NCBI GenBank assembly: GCA_029891385.1 | Contig: CM057228.1 | Coordinates: forward strand, 136,427,475-136,491,474 | From: Erythroxylum novogranatense | Lineage: Eukaryota > Streptophyta > Magnoliopsida > Malpighiales > Erythroxylaceae | Direction: 5' to 3' | Length of the DNA: 64,000 nt | Shown: one piece after another, positions 47,301 through 56,639 of the stretch | Layout of the letters: every line of letters begins with the position of its first letter | How positions within the stretch are numbered: position 1 is the first letter of the stretch | Made by a program: the position numbers and the translations under genes | The notes under the pieces: generated by a model | Database searches by the model: none | Told to the model about the DNA's origin: nothing | Seen by the model: only the letters and a program-made list of their open reading frames with translations

Positions 47301-50300
47301 TAGTGTCCCTCGTGAGTCCGAAACCCTGTCTTAAAGGTATCCTCCTCTCTAATTCTGATCTGGTGAAAACCTGACTTAAGATCCACCTTAGAGAAATATT
47401 TAGCCCCATGTAGTTCTTCCATCAATTCATCCACCACTGGTATAGGGAACTTGTCTGGAATAGTAAGCTTATTTAAGGCGCGGTAGTCAACACACATCCG
47501 CCACGATCCGTCCTTTTTCTTGACTAGAATAACCGGACTTGAAAAAGGACTAATACTATGTTTTATAACTCCAGCCTCCAATAACCCACTAATCTGCCTC
47601 TCGATTTCATCCTTATGATGATGAGCATGTCTATATGGGCGGATATTCACCGGTTCTGCTCCTTCCTTCAGATTAATCGCATGATCATGCTTCCTCCTCG
47701 GAGGCAGCACCTCACTCTCCTGAAAAACTGATCCAAATCTGCATAAAATACCTTCCAACTTTTCTTTCTGACCCACATCCAAAGGAACTACCTCAACAGA
47801 TAAGTTCCTGCCCATTTTTAAGGACCATAACAGCACCTCAACTTCCCATTCTTGATGCTTCAGAATCTGCTGAAGTGCATATTGAGTGGAAGTGTGTGGA
47901 TTGATGCCCTGCAAGGTTACCTCAGTCCCCTTCCGATCAAAAGTCATAAACATATTTTTCCAATCGACTCTCACTACCCCCAAGGTTTCTAGCCATGCAA
48001 CCCCTAAAATCAAATCAGGGCCTCCAGTGTCAAACATATAAGCATTCAATCTGAACTCCTCACCATTCAGTTCCAACTTGATCTCCTTACACATCCCTTG
48101 TGAGAAGGAACAATGTCCATCACCCAATCTGACTCCAAAAGTTCTGGTTGGAGTAACGATTATTCCCAATGCCTGAACGAACCTCTTAGATACGAAATTG
48201 TGGCTAGCTCCACTGTCAATCAAAATAACAACAGGCACTTCATTTCAGCTTACCTCTTAGGATCATTGACTTCGGAGGTGAGGACTGGTTTCCATCTAAT
48301 TCCCTGAATTCCACCGAATTACATACTAGTTCCCAATCTTCTTGTTGTTCCACTGCCACTGGTAACTCTTGTTTGCTCTCTCCCTCTTCGGCTTCATCTC
48401 CCTCCCATACTATCAATCTAAACTCCTTGTCTGGGCAGCGGTGGAGTGGGCCGAAGATCTGGCCACACTTAAAGCACAATCCCTTCTCTCTTCTTTCCAT
48501 CAGCTGGTCATAGGATAAATTACGAGTGCCTTTCCACTTCGGGTTCTGGGGTCGGTGGTTTACAGTGGTGGGGCCTCTCTGTTGAGTGGATGCCACCTTC
48601 ACTTTATTTTTAAAATTGCCTACTGCATGGGTCGGATGGGTGGGACGGTGCGCATAAGGATTACCCATTCGGTGCCCAGAGTTCACATAATTCCCTTCGA
48701 CTCTCCTTCTCCACTCTCCTTGTCGAATAACACCCTCACCGATCAGCTCCCTTTCAACTTTCCTTGCTAACGAAATGAGCCGGGCACGAGTTGGTGGGTC
48801 GTGAGTCCGAACTCTGTTCTTCACCTCCTCCCGTAAGCCACCCAAGAAACAGCTCATGTACCATTCATCCGGAAAGTTGCCAACCCGTGAGGCTACTCTT
48901 TCAAACTCGTCAATGTAGTCGTCGACTGAGCCACGTTGGGAGACAGACTTCAGCTGCTCGATCGGATCACCATCGTCCCTCCCTCCATAACGTTCGAACA
49001 AAGAACGTTTGAACCTGTCCCACGTCATTCGTGGGTCGAACTCCCGAAGGTTCATGAACTAGTACAGAGTCGCTCCTTCCATGCTAATTTGGACCATCGG
49101 CAGACGCAACTCCGGAGGAATATCGTGAATCATGAAATATGACTCAGCTCGAGTCACCCAAGCAAACGGGTCGCTCCCGTTGAAGGTAGGAAGATCGACT
49201 CGACGAGCAACGTTTCTATACTCTTCCCAGGCTCGTTCAGTAGCAGCTAAAGGAGTGTGATCCTGGTGTCGAAGACTGCCGAGACCTTGCACCCCCCCTG
49301 TTGGCGCGTTCCCAGCCTCCGAGAACGTATGATGGGCTGGTTTATCGTTTCCAGCTGATGAAGATGCATGCGCATGGGGAGTAAACCCCGGTGGTGCCTC
49401 TCCTTCATTCACACGTTGTTTCTGTGGATTCTTTGCCATCAACGACTGAAATCCTTCTCTTACTTCTGATTGCAGCATACCCTGCGATTTGGCTAATGTC
49501 TCAACGCTCGCCATCAGAGTACCTAGCTGTGTCCGAAGGTCCTTAAGGGTGGAATCATGCGACTTCACCATTCCCTCCTGGGCTGATAAGGACGACTCCT
49601 GTCTCCTAAGAGAAGCCTCTACTGCCGACACTCTTGCCTCCATTCTTGTGTGCATACACTCTCTTCCTTCTTGAATTTCTTCTCTCAATGAAAGCACCAA
49701 ATTGATAGGAAACCGATATATAGATTGTATTATTACTATATCAGTAGGTACAATAAGGAATACCTCCTGGAAAGTTGATCTTCCCAGGCCAATGCAATAG
49801 CAGTATCTTAATTCCAGAAAATAATCATCCCCTCTCCCTGCTATACAGTTCTGCCTATAATCCCCCTTTCCCCCTCTGCGTACACAATCTCTCACTATAA
49901 CCAACTCATAACCAACTATCTATGTGGCATGTGCCCCCTTTCCCATCTTACCCTTACGGATGTAGGTTTGGATGGGCTTAGTGGGCTGATTAATATTAAC
50001 ACTAGTAGCAGGCTGGGTGCTAACATATTCACATGTTAATTAACATGTTTTTATTTATTATGTTCATTGAGCTACAAGCCTACAACTAAGGTTCTCTGAA
50101 TAGGTTTGCTGAAACAGGAGAAGCGCTGGTATCTGCAGTTGATAAAATCATATTTGTAGGATCACCTAGTGTGGGTAAAATAGTACGACTTCCTCTTTGG
50201 TTAAGTGCATTTCATTTTTGGGTTGATTGAATGCAATACGTTTGAGGATATAGCTGTACAAGAAGAAGTACCTAACCTTCTCTTCTCCTCTCTCGACTTC

Positions 50301-51954
50301 CAAAATTGCTCAACCTACACTTTTGGTGCATTTCTGCTTGTAGCATTAGAAACAGACATTTGTCTTGTTAGGCATCTTGTCAATAATTGATCTTGAATAT
50401 TGGAACACATTTTTCTTCTGATTTTCTTTATATATTTCTTTCCTTAGATGATTCTAACTTTAGAAGGGAAGTTTTTCGCTTCTTAATAGGATTCAGTCAC
50501 TATGTTGTATCTTTAACTGTGTCACTCACATGGGGCAAGTATTTACTTTGCTGCAGATAATGAGAAATGCTTCAAACACACTTACACCAGTGACACTTGA
50601 GCTGGGTGGAAAAGATGCATTCATTATCTGTGAAGATGTAGACGTGCATCATGTATGGATCCTCCCAACTTGGATTCTGTATTCATCTTGAACCATTATT
50701 TGCATCCTACTCAATGCTTTATCCAATGCAGGTTGCACAGGTTGCTGTCAGGGCTGCTCTTCAATCAAGTGGCCAGAATTGTGCCGGAGCTGAGAGGTTT
50801 TATGTTCACAAGGATATATATTCTTCGTTTGTAAATGAAGTTACTAAGATTGTAAAATCTGTTTCAGCTGTAAGTAAACCCTTCTGTTTAGTCACAATTT
50901 CATTAATTTTGTTCTGCTATATGTACAGCTATTTCATAGTTCTTCCCCAACGTCACTTGATTATGATCTTCATTAGTTTCATCTTTGCAGCAGTTGCTAT
51001 TGTAGTTTTCATTTCTCTCTAATACATTTGCCAATATCTATAATTCCTCCACTTGGTTAAATTAAGTTCGTCTTTCCATCTCCACTTGTTTAAGGGCCCA
51101 CCACTTTCTGGAAGGTATGATATGGGAGCCATTTGCTTGCAAGATCATTCTGAAGAGCTTCAAAACCTTGTAATTGATGCCTTAGATAAAGGCGCCGAAA
51201 TAATTGCTCGTGGAAATTTTGGTCCTTTGGGTGAAGATACAGTTGATCACTTTTTCCCGCCAACAGTGATTGCTAATGTTAACCACACAATGAGATTGAT
51301 GCAAGAAGAGGTTGCAAAGACTATTTCGAAATGTTTTTAACACAGCTTTTTCACGATGTTCATTGTCATGCTTTTGTGACATGTGGTATCACTCTCTAAT
51401 TCCATATAAACTTGAGATGTGCAGACCTTTGGACCAATCATGCCGATAATGAAATTCAGCACCGATGAAGAGGCTATTCAACTTGCAAATGACTCAAGAT
51501 GTGGACTTGGCTGTGCAGTATTTTCTGGTAATCATGGTCGTGCCAAAGAAATATGTTCCCAGATTCACTGTGGAGTTGCTGCAATTAATGATTTTGCCAT
51601 ATCTTATATGTGCCAGGTTATCTTTATACTTCAAATTCTAATTTCAGAACCAACCTTTTGTTTTCCTATGATTAGCAACTATTGATATCGACAATATTCT
51701 TCAATAGTTTGGCTGTCTAAAGTTTGTACTTGATGGAAGCACTAAAAGTACTGTTACAAATTTGTTTAAAGATAAAACATTCCATGGAATGACACATCTT
51801 GATTTTGCAGTCCTTGCCATTTGGCGGTGTGAAGGACAGTGGGTTTGGACGATTTGCCGGGGTGGAAGGACTGCGTGCTTGCTGTCTCATAAAATCAGTT
51901 GTTAAGGATAGGTGGTGGCCCTATATCAAGAATACCAAAGCCGATTCAGCTTAG
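35386..51954 (+). CDS. ALDH22A1: Aldehyde dehydrogenase, ALDH22A1-like, 13 exons
   Basis: Exons by splice signals: 35386-35497, 42229-42269, 42610-42714, 42823-42950, 43294-43416, 44163-44316, 44489-44592, 50104-50182, 50557-50652, 50732-50869, 51095-51310, 51425-51616, 51811-51954. They total 1632 bp in one frame (543 residues), all with GT donors and AG acceptors. The protein starts with a membrane anchor ([20 protein letters not shown]). It carries the ALDH fold with the [11 protein letters not shown] cofactor region, the general-base motif LELGGKDAF, the catalytic Cys in [12 protein letters not shown] and the tail [21 protein letters not shown]22 oxidises aldehydes with NAD(P); the anchor suggests the secretory system. 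Introns 1 and 7 hold LTR elements and intron 5 a MITE. The end looks truncated: a frame change at about 51930 leads to the TAG at 51952. Confidence 0.9.
35516..35917 (+). repeat. Left LTR of Copia C
   Basis: 402 bp, TGTAAG to TTTACA. It differs from the right LTR at about ten places, six of them simple transitions and the rest in one cluster near 35644-35662. A TATA-like GGATTATATAG lies near 35661. The first bases, TGTAAGTTT, match a splice-donor core. Confidence 0.93.
35920..35931 (+). other. Primer-binding site of Copia C
   Basis: TGGTATCAGAGC two bases after the LTR, the initiator Met tRNA complement. Confidence 0.92.
36310..36341 (+). other. GC-rich hairpin in the Copia C leader
   Basis: CTCCAGCCGGGTC (36310-36322) and GACCCGGCTGGAG (36329-36341) form a perfect 13-bp stem with a 6-base loop, in the untranslated leader between primer site and gag. 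Confidence 0.8.
36671..36893 (+). repeat. 118-bp tandem duplication in the Copia C leader
   Basis: Two diverged units (36671-36788, 36789 to about 36893) share TTTTGCACAAATTA, a CATGATTATTATACATGCAA core and TTATTTTGTGCATTATTATT. The leader from 36360 to 37300 is AT-rich and noncoding. Confidence 0.75.
37311..38675 (+). pseudogene. Copia C gag and protease
   Basis: A 454-residue frame. The gag part (about 30-240) shows the UBN2-type fold ([28 protein letters not shown]). A zinc knuckle [14 protein letters not shown] follows (about 252-265), then the protease motif [13 protein letters not shown] (about 296). The frame runs into the pre-integrase region, where the His pair is not recognisable, and stops at 38673-38675. 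This is the most intact gag of the three Copia elements. Confidence 0.88.
38676..39492 (+). pseudogene. Copia C integrase, fragmented
   Basis: Pieces in changing frames: the Cys pair region ([10 protein letters not shown]) near 38720, the [16 protein letters not shown] first catalytic region near 38850, the [19 protein letters not shown] third motif near 39095, and an open C-terminal part from 39160 ([34 protein letters not shown]). At least three frame changes and stops intervene. Confidence 0.85.
39622..40923 (+). pseudogene. Copia C reverse transcriptase
   Basis: A linker is followed by [18 protein letters not shown] and RT motifs [40 protein letters not shown] and [17 protein letters not shown] at 40324-40326 stands where Trp is usual. 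The frame continues through the catalytic [12 protein letters not shown] (about 40432), [17 protein letters not shown] and the [14 protein letters not shown] region. It ends by a frameshift near 40890. Confidence 0.88.
40924..41414 (+). pseudogene. Copia C RNase H
   Basis: It contains the [19 protein letters not shown] motif, SWRSAKQ, an in-frame TAG near 41083 after TSTMEA, then [15 protein letters not shown] and the ADPLTKDMP tail, closing at 41412-41414 about 280 bp before the right LTR. Confidence 0.88.
41686..41696 (+). other. Polypurine tract of Copia C
   Basis: AAGTGGGAGAA immediately before the right LTR. Confidence 0.8.
41697..42099 (+). repeat. Right LTR of Copia C
   Basis: 403 bp, TGTAAG to TTTACA, followed by the TATAA duplication. 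It ends 129 bp before ALDH exon 2. Confidence 0.93.
43653..44052. mobile_element. Mutator-like MITE in ALDH intron 5
   Basis: GTTTAATGT is duplicated at 43644-43652 and 44053-44061. The ends are loosely inverted (GCACGGATACGG on the left; CCGTGTCTGTGTTTC on the right), and both subterminal regions are filled with GTGTCC/GGACAC words in opposite orientation. There is no coding sequence. The 9-bp duplication and layout fit a Mutator-derived MITE. Confidence 0.75.
43893..43942. repeat. 50-bp near-perfect palindrome inside the MITE
   Basis: AAGTCTTGAAACACATCAAT and its complement form two 25-base arms with a single mismatch and no spacer, followed by a TA repeat (43943-43962). Confidence 0.9.
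44599..44921 (-). repeat. 3' LTR of chromovirus D
   Basis: 323 bp, TGATAGG to CTAACA in plus orientation. By eye it differs from the other LTR at 7 positions, 6 of them transitions (about 98% identity). Confidence 0.95.
44816..45493 (-). pseudogene. Chromovirus D integrase C-terminal part and chromodomain
   Basis: In frame with the upstream integrase after a TAA at 45494-45496. It contains [31 protein letters not shown] and [14 protein letters not shown], then a chromodomain ([20 protein letters not shown]). The final codons run into the LTR. Chromodomains guide integration to particular chromatin, but this copy still landed in a gene. Confidence 0.88.
44922..44934 (-). other. Polypurine tract of chromovirus D
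   Basis: On the minus strand AAGAGGAGGAAAT ends directly at the 3' LTR. Confidence 0.8.
45494..46492 (-). pseudogene. Chromovirus D integrase
   Basis: The start [12 protein letters not shown] is the RNase H end. A zinc finger (H-x-H in [17 protein letters not shown], then CAVCQKH) and a catalytic core with [27 protein letters not shown] and [16 protein letters not shown] follow; all three acidic residues are present. It ends at a TAA (45494-45496) and is separated from RNase H by a TAG just upstream, near 46505. Confidence 0.92.
46505..48238 (-). pseudogene. Chromovirus D protease, reverse transcriptase and RNase H
   Basis: A 577-codon frame. Protease motif [15 protein letters not shown] at the start; RT with [44 protein letters not shown] and the catalytic FFDDILIYS (about residue 345); RNase H with [16 protein letters not shown] and [12 protein letters not shown]. 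It opens with a GTG in the PVVIL context and is out of frame with gag, so either a frameshift mutation or recoding separates them. It ends at a TAG where Trp is usual. Confidence 0.92.
48240..49655 (-). pseudogene. Chromovirus D gag
   Basis: The likely start is the ATG at 49655, just inside the LTR; the longer open frame to 49904 runs into LTR sequence and is not used here. The N-terminal part ([20 protein letters not shown] and on) is a predicted coiled coil. A TAG at 49059-49061 interrupts before FMNLREFDP. The retrotransposon gag domain ([20 protein letters not shown]) follows, ending with a zinc knuckle beginning CFKCG and a second His-Cys pair (48480-48430). Confidence 0.88.
49703..50025 (-). 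repeat. 5' LTR of chromovirus D
   Basis: 323 bp, ends as in the other copy, followed by TATTC. On the minus strand the sequence just inside it reads ATTTGGTGCTTTCATTGAG, which should hold the primer site; it does not match initiator Met tRNA and I cannot assign the tRNA. Confidence 0.93.
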
Positions 51955-52021
51955 CTTTTGAAGACTCGACAACATTTCCAATAAAGAGCACCATAGTTAC
52001 TCCCGCGTTGCTTTTTTACAG

Positions 52022-52177
52022 TACCCTGTATCGGAGAATGGCTTCATTTTCCAAGAGTCGCTTGTAGAATCACTTTATGGCTTGAGCATATGGGACCGGT
52101 TACGAGCCCTGATCAACGTTTTGAAGATCTTGTCGGAGCAAAACTCTAGCAGTAGCAGCAGAAGAAGGAATGGTTGA
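52022..52177 (+). pseudogene. Orphaned last exon of the ALDH22A1-like gene
   Basis: After a pyrimidine-rich acceptor (TTTTTTACAG) a 51-codon stretch reads [20 protein letters not shown] and ends in Ser/Arg before TGA at 52175-52177. It matches the C-terminal exon expected for this family. The donor that should join it is not GT (CAG is followed by CTTAGC at 51950), and the preceding exon is out of frame. It is therefore probably not translated unless an unusual splice is used. Confidence 0.65.
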
Positions 52178-52420
52178 GGATGAGATTTAACGGTTAGCAC
52201 TTTGTTCTGTCAACTTCCTTGCAATCTTGCGTTCCATTTAAGCCAGCGTTTGTGTGCTCTTAACTTGCTTTTACATTAGTGGTGGAGCAAAGCTATAGCA
52301 GCAGCAGCAGCAGAAGAAGAAGGAATGATCGAGGATAATATTTAACGGTTTGGCCTTTGTTCATTAATCTCCTTGCAATTTTGACTGCCATTTAAGCTAT
52401 CGTTTCTGTGTTCCTTTTGC
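52135..52420 (+). repeat. Tandem duplication of the ALDH 3' end
   Basis: A unit of about 130-150 bp (52135 to about 52265; 52284 to about 52420) repeats the last codons and 3' flank: GGAGCAAA, an AGCAGCAGAAGAAGGAATG stretch, ATTTAACGGTT, CCTTGCAAT and CATTTAAGC are shared. Units differ at many positions, so the duplication is old. Confidence 0.8.
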
Positions 52421-55400
52421 ATTTGGGTCGCAATGATCATGCTTTTTTTTAAAAGCTTGAACTAGAGTCAAGCCTAAGTTTTAAAGCTTCCAGTTAGAGT
52501 CAATCTAAAGGTAGTGAACCTAAATGGTGTTGATTAGGTGTGGTTTAAGAAGATATAAGATGTTGAGATAATCACCAAATTGAAATTAAAATGTTCAGAT
52601 AATAGTTTAGGAAGGTTTAAAATTAAAGTTGCTTTAGTATTAAAGCTCGTTTACCACAAACATAAGTTTTTATATGTTCTTCTTGATTACTAGTCTATTA
52701 ATTAAAGTGGTTAAGAAACCAACTTGACGGGGTAAGTCTCTCGTAATTATATTGGCAACTCAAACGAAATTATAGGTTTATTTACTTTTATGGTCTTTTA
52801 TAAGAAAAACATGGCTTTGTTTAGTTGTAACATTATTAATATTAAAATTTTATATATTAATTTCAAATAAAATAAATTTGTCAATTAGTTCGGTAATTTA
52901 TTGAGAACACATTTATTAATTGTGAATGAATCTTAATTAATATTTTGTAAAATATCTTTTATTTTTAAAATCAATATTTCTTAATTTTAAAAAAGTTCAA
53001 AGTAATTCTCTTTAATATATTTTGAAAACATTATAGTGAGTTAACAATTGAAGTAAAGAGTAACTTATTTAAAGACTAATTTATAAACAAATTTATAATT
53101 AGATTTTACTAAAATTTGAAATCGTTTATTATTAATTAATAATTAAAATGGTACTAATTAATATCAATTACATGTTGAAATTTGTATGACTTATTTGATA
53201 AAATAATTGAATTTTGGAATTTACATTATATCTAAATAAGTCTGTTTTCTGTTTTAATAAAATTAACTATTTATTTATGTTAAACATAAGTTATATTTCT
53301 TAATAATGTTGCTAATAAAATTTTATTATTAGTATCTTAATTTATACAATACAGCTATATTAATTAATTAAGTAATAGTTTTATTTTATTCTTTTCTATG
53401 AAATATTTATAAGTTATTTTTATCTAAAAGTTTTAAACAAATTGAATCTTTAATTATTTCCTTTTGGCAAAATATTTTATTTAGATATTGATTTTGAAAA
53501 ACTATTAAAGAATTAATTTTGAAAATTTATTTTAAATTTTATAAATTTATAAATTTTGAATTATATTTGTTGTCGATTTTTAATTCTTTAATTTTAAATA
53601 TTTATTATTAAATTATTAAATTGTACTATTTAGACCTTCTAATTATTTGTTAATATTAAGTAATTAAATAAGCATATTATGAAATAAGGTTGTGGAAAAG
53701 ATTAAAACGAAAATAAAATTTGTTTTATGAGTTTGATAAATTATAGAATGTGAAAGAAACAAAAGAACTCAACAAAAATAAATGCTTGTTTCATTATTAA
53801 TAACGATATCATTACATTTTTACAATAATAAAAAGTTATGCATAAATTAATTTAATCAATTTATTTATTTATTTTCGGTTCTCGTGTAGTTTTGATTAAT
53901 GAATCTTAGAAAGTAAATATATCATAAAATTGTTTTAATCCAGAAATTGTAAAATACTAAGAGCTAAAGTTTTGATATTTATTTATTTAAACTCTAAATA
54001 TTTTAACCTATTTATAAGATTTTTAAAACAAGTATAAATTAATAGAAGTTCTCTTAAGGGCTCATGAAATATTAGTTATAGGTTAATATCAAGAACCTAT
54101 TTGCTATGTATCATAAACACACCCCTAGGATCCTTATGATTGTTTTATTAAAGTCCAATTCAAACATAAACATACACGAGTTTACAAATTCTTTATAAGC
54201 CCAGATTTGAGTAATAAGTACCGTTTTGATTCAAAGTTCCCACACAAAATTCTTGAATTTGGAAATTTGACTTAGATTTACGCTTGACCTTGTGTGGAAA
54301 ACAATGCACATTACTTTGACTTTTTATGGTGCCGAATTGTATGCTTCAGACGAAAGACATTTTTAAAATAGTTACGAAACCTATTTTAAACAGTAGAAAA
54401 CTATTCTGACCTTAATGCACAATTTATCTGCCATGACACACCACCGTGATCATGGACTCTTCGAACTCCAGAACCCGGTCTCTTGACGTTCTCCAACGCA
54501 ACTAAGAAGCTGCCATTCTCAAGTAAAGAAGGATGTGCAGTTAAAACCTTTTCATGCTAATGCCTTGTGGTTCTCCGACCACAATTTGATTGAAATATTA
54601 TACAGAAGAGTTGTTTATCTTGGGCTTGAAATAACAAGGTCATGTGTCAAATTTTCACTAAAGTTTCGAATACCGAAATTACACAAAGATATTTGACGCG
54701 CATGCATAGAAAAGTTGGGGAAACACTTGATTCCGAAAATACAGAAAACTAATTTTTATTTTATTCTATTAAATTTCGTCCATACATATTATCATAATTA
54801 AATGTTTTTTAACTTTTTTTAAATATACACATTAGTGTAAATAAAATTTAATGAAACAGAATAAAAATTGATTTACAACACAAAAGATCTCATCTGCTTA
54901 ATCCCAAATACACGTCACCAGAAATTCACAAATCAAACATGGAAATTCAATCAGCAAACTTATTCTTGCCTTAGTAATAAGTGAATCTCTTCAAAATTTG
55001 AACAAGATGCTAACTCAAAAATGTAGGAATTTTTAATATAAAATAATTTTAAAAATAAAATAAACTAAAAAATTTACACAATATCAAAATGAAAATTTCC
55101 TAATAAAATTTTTATTCGAGCAAGAAAGAAAAGTAAATAATTTTTGAAAATAAACTTTCATATTCAATTTATAAAATAGTGTTCAAGTAACTTGAATAAT
55201 AAAGAAGATTAAAATATCTTATGGGACAGGCTAAAATTAATCAATTGATTAAGATTTTTAATTTAATACTCAAGTTTTAAAATTTTAAATTAAATGACTA
55301 ATATTTTAAAACCTTAACAATTTAGTTTAAAACGTTAATTTTGTCAATAATTTGTTAAATTGGCTAAAGAAATCTTTATTCACATATAGCTGATCACTTA

Positions 55401-55800
55401 AATAAAATGTCATGGCTAAATTGAAATAGAGAAAAAATTTCAATGGACATTTACATGTTATAAATAGTAAATATTTTGTTACTTAATTCAGCATATTACT
55501 AACAAAATAATATTTTAAGCTGAATTATTAAAATTTTAAAATGATTGCACTCAATTGAAAATTTTAAAATATGAAACACTAAATTGAAACAATCCTAAGA
55601 GCTTAAACACTTTCGAATTACTTATTCCTAAAATAATTAATAAGTCTATCATCAATAGTGAATAAATAAATAGGTTCATTTTATAAGGAAAAAAATTAAT
55701 TTGAGTTTAACATACAAATTTTTTTATATATAAAGCACTCCTCTTGAAATAACAAAAAATTCAAAACTTGACACAAATGACTTCATGACCTATAAGCCAG
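52421..55800. other. Long AT-rich intergenic stretch
   Basis: No supported gene. A less AT-rich patch at 54420-54600 has a 17-codon frame from an ATG near 54451 but no family I can name. Elsewhere it is mostly A/T runs. Confidence 0.5.
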
Positions 55801-56639
55801 AGAAGTTATGACTCAGTTAATGTCAAAAGTAGACCAGCAGAACATTTATGACTTGAAAGTTCATAAAGGATAATATTTTTGTCCCAACAGTTGATAAGAA
55901 AAGAAGGTTTCCTTAAAAGAAATTGGAAGTCAAACTGTTGCCTCAAGGAAACAAAAAGGACCGTAGACCGGCTTGCACTAAAAAAGAACACCAAGAACCT
56001 ACCATCACAATGATAGACGCCCCATATTGGAGGTTCGCAAACTTCTTAGCACAGTTTTACTGCTTGATGTAAAGGGCACATGCACAAACTATAACCATAG
56101 ATCGATCCTACAAATAAGAGTTTTCAGGTTGCAATATTTAATGAGAAGAAAGTTTGATAGTTCTTTAATTTTATTTAATAATAACAATTATTAATAATCA
56201 TTAAAAATTAATCATATAATTGGCCGTTTAACAAGGTAATAATATAGTTACTCGAAAATGATAACCACTGTAGTCATTAGACCCGTGAGACTCACAACGC
56301 AAACGCACCTGTGAAACATTGAGACCTTGCTTAGGATCTACTGTGGTCATCATCAGCCTGGATCCTGGATGCCCGCTTCAGTGTTACATAAACATGCATC
56401 TAAGAAACAAAAGCCAAAAAAATTGCCGTATAAAGTCCAACCTACATTGAACATTTTCTAGAAAAAAACAAAACAAAGTAGATGTCAAGTCATCTGACAT
56501 GTGAATTACATTTTGTTCTATTAATTTGAATTTTTTATTCGAATCATAATTTTTAGTAATAAATTATGAATCATTTCTCATATATATTACTCTATTTCTT
56601 TGTGATTTATTAGTTATTTTAACAGTCTATACGACCAAT
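55801..56639. other. Sequence downstream of the gene remnant
   Basis: Moderately AT-rich with no clear frame. The 62-codon minus-strand frame at 55806-55994 has no recognisable motif. It could hold further decayed exons of the remnant. Confidence 0.3.

Larger units (their letters stand above)
44599..50025 (-). mobile_element. Ty3/gypsy chromovirus D in ALDH intron 7, antisense
   Basis: A complete 5427-bp element with 323-bp LTRs (44599-44921, 49703-50025), TATTC duplicated at 44594-44598 and 50026-50030, and minus-strand gag, protease, RT, RNase H, integrase and chromodomain. Its size resembles the Reina group (inference). Three in-frame stops and one frame change break the polyprotein. The left edge lies 6 bp after the intron 7 donor. 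Confidence 0.95.

Noticed and set aside
49703..49904. N-terminal extension of chromovirus D gag
   Set aside because: It lies in the LTR, upstream of the primer site, so gag must start inside at about 49655.
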